64,000 nt of DNA from Dyadobacter luteus (lineage in GTDB: Bacteria > Bacteroidota > Bacteroidia > Cytophagales > Spirosomataceae): assembly GCF_003383615.1 (NCBI RefSeq), contig NZ_QNUL01000002.1, forward strand, positions 310,001-374,000. Reading direction: 5' to 3'. The notes under the pieces are model-generated. The model searched no databases, was not told the DNA's origin, and worked only from the letters and a program-made list of their open reading frames with translations. The translations under genes and the position numbers were made by a program. The stretch's first letter is position 1. Each line of letters opens with the position of its first letter. Of the stretch, positions 62,918 through 64,000 are shown piece after piece.

Positions 62918-63212
62918 AAAGGTCAATTTAATGTTTGGATTTATACCTATGTGGTGGTGAGAGGAGAGGCTTCAGTTGAAGAGCCGGGCGATATTAGTAT
63001 TTTGGATGTCAGATGACTCGCCGTGCGAGGAGGATCATAGAACGTATATCTAATGGGGCTCCAGATGTTTAGTGTCAGCCTTAAATTTTAAAGAGTTTCT
63101 GTGTCGAGCCAAAATACTGGAGATAGTTGTGGGTGGGGTATTATGGCCCATAATTGGATTTTTTGTATTAAAGCACAAAGTATGGGCTGTGTACTAAATC
63201 GGAAGAAGAGAA

Positions 63213-63464
63213 CTAACGCCGATATTTTTCGGATAAACGATTAACCAATTCTTCCTTATAACCCAGTTTTTGCGTCTGTTTAAAAGAACCTTTTAACAAA
63301 CTCACAGTTGGAGAAAATTCGTCTTCAGCTGAAACTTCATCATTAGATGAAGCTTTTAAGTAATTCTGAATGAGGCTGGAAAGGCTTCTCCTTCTCTGTT
63401 GAGCGTACTTTTTGGCCTTTTTAATAGTGGATTGCTCTATCATTAATGTAAGCTTTGTCTTCAT
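63213..63464 (-). CDS. DUF6364-family antitoxin-like protein without a visible toxin
   Basis: The 83-residue product begins KTKLTLMIEQSTIKKAKKYAQQR followed by SLSSLIQNYLKA (split here), the ribbon-helix-helix pattern of DUF6364 antitoxins. The start is ATG 63464; the longer frame to 63521 has no family support. DUF6364 genes usually precede a PIN-domain toxin. In the following 295 bp on this strand I found no PIN-like frame, so the toxin is missing or lost. Confidence 0.8.
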   Translation of the reverse strand: MKTKLTLMIEQSTIKKAKKYAQQRRRSLSSLIQNYLKASSNDEVSAEDEFSPTVSLLKGSFKQTQKLGYKEELVNRLSEKYRR

Positions 63465-63575
63465 AGCTTTCTCTTTTGAGTGAGATTCAAAAACCTTATT
63501 AATCCGTGTAAATTTATGCATTTTTTAGATGTCTGATGGAAAAAGATGGTTACGGATTTGCTCAGATTATATAAC

Positions 63576-63614
63576 AAAAACGCCTCCACGATCCACTCGT
63601 GAAGGCGCTTTTTA
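63576..63614 (-). terminator. terminator of the VOC gene
   Basis: GCCTCCACGA pairs with TCGTGAAGGC (one mismatch). On the minus strand it ends in TTTTTG after the VOC gene's stop. Confidence 0.75.
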
Positions 63615-63627
63615 AAGAAGTTTCTAC

Positions 63628-64000
63628 TTATGCAGCATGCGAGCCGTCGTTATAGTTGATCATCCAGAGAATTCCGTATTTGTCTTTCAGCGATCCGAAA
63701 TAGTCTCCCCAGAACATATCGTCTAACGGCATCTCAATTTCTCCGCCTTCGGCCAATGCGTTGAAGATGCGGTCGGCTTCTTCTCTGGAATCGGGGCTGA
63801 GTGAAATGTATGAGTAGTTGCCCGGAATCAGTTTATGGCCCATTGACTCAACGCAGTCGGATGCCATCAATATATTTTTACCGACAGGTAACGAAGCGTG
63901 CATGACAAGGTTTTTGTCTGCTTCGGAAAAGTTTTCTGATCCCGGTGCTCCACCCATCTTCATGATAGACAGTTCTCCACCAAGGATGGACTGGTAAAAT
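63628..64000 (-). CDS. VOC-fold (PhnB/glyoxalase-like) protein, N-terminus outside window
   Basis: The visible 124 codons read FYQSILGGELSI then MKMGGAPG and on to VMHASLPVGKNILMASDC, with PGNYSYISLSPDSREEADRIFNALAEGG and DMFWGDYFGSLKDKYGILW. This matches the PhnB-like VOC family, whose N-terminal part lies beyond the right edge. The family binds metal or small ligands; members have no single function. A terminator follows. Confidence 0.9.
   Translation of the reverse strand, partial: FYQSILGGELSIMKMGGAPGSENFSEADKNLVMHASLPVGKNILMASDCVESMGHKLIPGNYSYISLSPDSREEADRIFNALAEGGEIEMPLDDMFWGDYFGSLKDKYGILWMINYNDGSHAA

Noticed and set aside
1-64000. CRISPR arrays, tRNA or rRNA genes, insertion sequences
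   Set aside because: No regularly spaced direct repeats, cloverleaf-like genes or transposase text were seen on either strand by eye.

Overview
The window comes from a member of the Bacteroidota, most likely the Cytophagales (a Dyadobacter- or Spirosoma-like organism). The evidence is: two SusC/SusD pairs, ECF sigma/FecR pairs, a secreted protein with a type IX secretion sorting domain, lipoproteins with short lipoboxes, promoter-like TAnnTTTG boxes, and the general protein style. The genus is an inference. No rRNA, tRNA, CRISPR array or insertion sequence was seen. Layout: 1-1.6 kb holds a FecR anti-sigma factor (cut by the window edge) and an ECF sigma factor that lacks about 25 residues around region 2.4. 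2-7.2 kb is small accessory genes: a lipoprotein, a small membrane protein, an alpha/beta hydrolase plus AraC regulator, and a HipBA toxin-antitoxin pair. The hydrolase and hipBA upstream regions share an identical 11-bp palindrome. 7.2-12.1 kb is poor in genes: a decayed barrel-like fragment, a 946-residue T9SS surface protein, and a run of terminator-like hairpins with no gene between them. 12.3-16.4 kb carries a fatty-acid desaturase, transaldolase, a decayed sensor kinase and the response regulator it has probably abandoned. 17.2-24.7 kb is the most interesting block: seven tightly packed genes, some overlapping, for two glycosyltransferases, a GH1-like and a GH5-like cytosolic hydrolase, a PIG-L deacetylase, a NodS-like methyltransferase and an acyl-CoA-dehydrogenase-like enzyme. 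Its enzyme logic (deacetylate an amino sugar, then methylate, with sugar transfer) recalls Nod-factor chemistry and suggests an undescribed small glycoside or glycolipid. 24.8-32.7 kb is mixed: RhuM-Fic protein, a small zinc-ribbon membrane protein found in a frame masked by another reading frame, AraC-gap-PPOX, bioB, and a compact cassette of an AlkD-like HEAT protein with a ClbS/DfsB-like protein, both families linked to resistance against DNA-alkylating genotoxins. 32.9-38 kb has a two-gene unit of an unknown protein and an amidohydrolase with membrane segments inserted in its fold, then AraC, DUF1080 and Dabb genes. 38.2-49.3 kb is a complete polysaccharide-utilisation-type locus: sigma, FecR, SusC with STN domain, SusD, and two poorly characterised glycosidase-fold proteins. 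49.4-57 kb holds an AhpD-like protein, a TIGR03643 protein, a Crp regulator, a GH28 polygalacturonase, and a TonB receptor coupled to a di-haem peroxidase. 57.8-62.4 kb is a second SusC/SusD pair with no enzymes. The right edge has a lipoprotein, an orphan DUF6364 antitoxin and a VOC protein cut by the window end. How they work together: the sigma/FecR/SusC-STN chain senses and imports a glycan that the two following enzymes would process. The AraC regulators sit beside the genes they probably control. The 17-25 kb block looks like one biosynthetic pathway with its own hydrolases.
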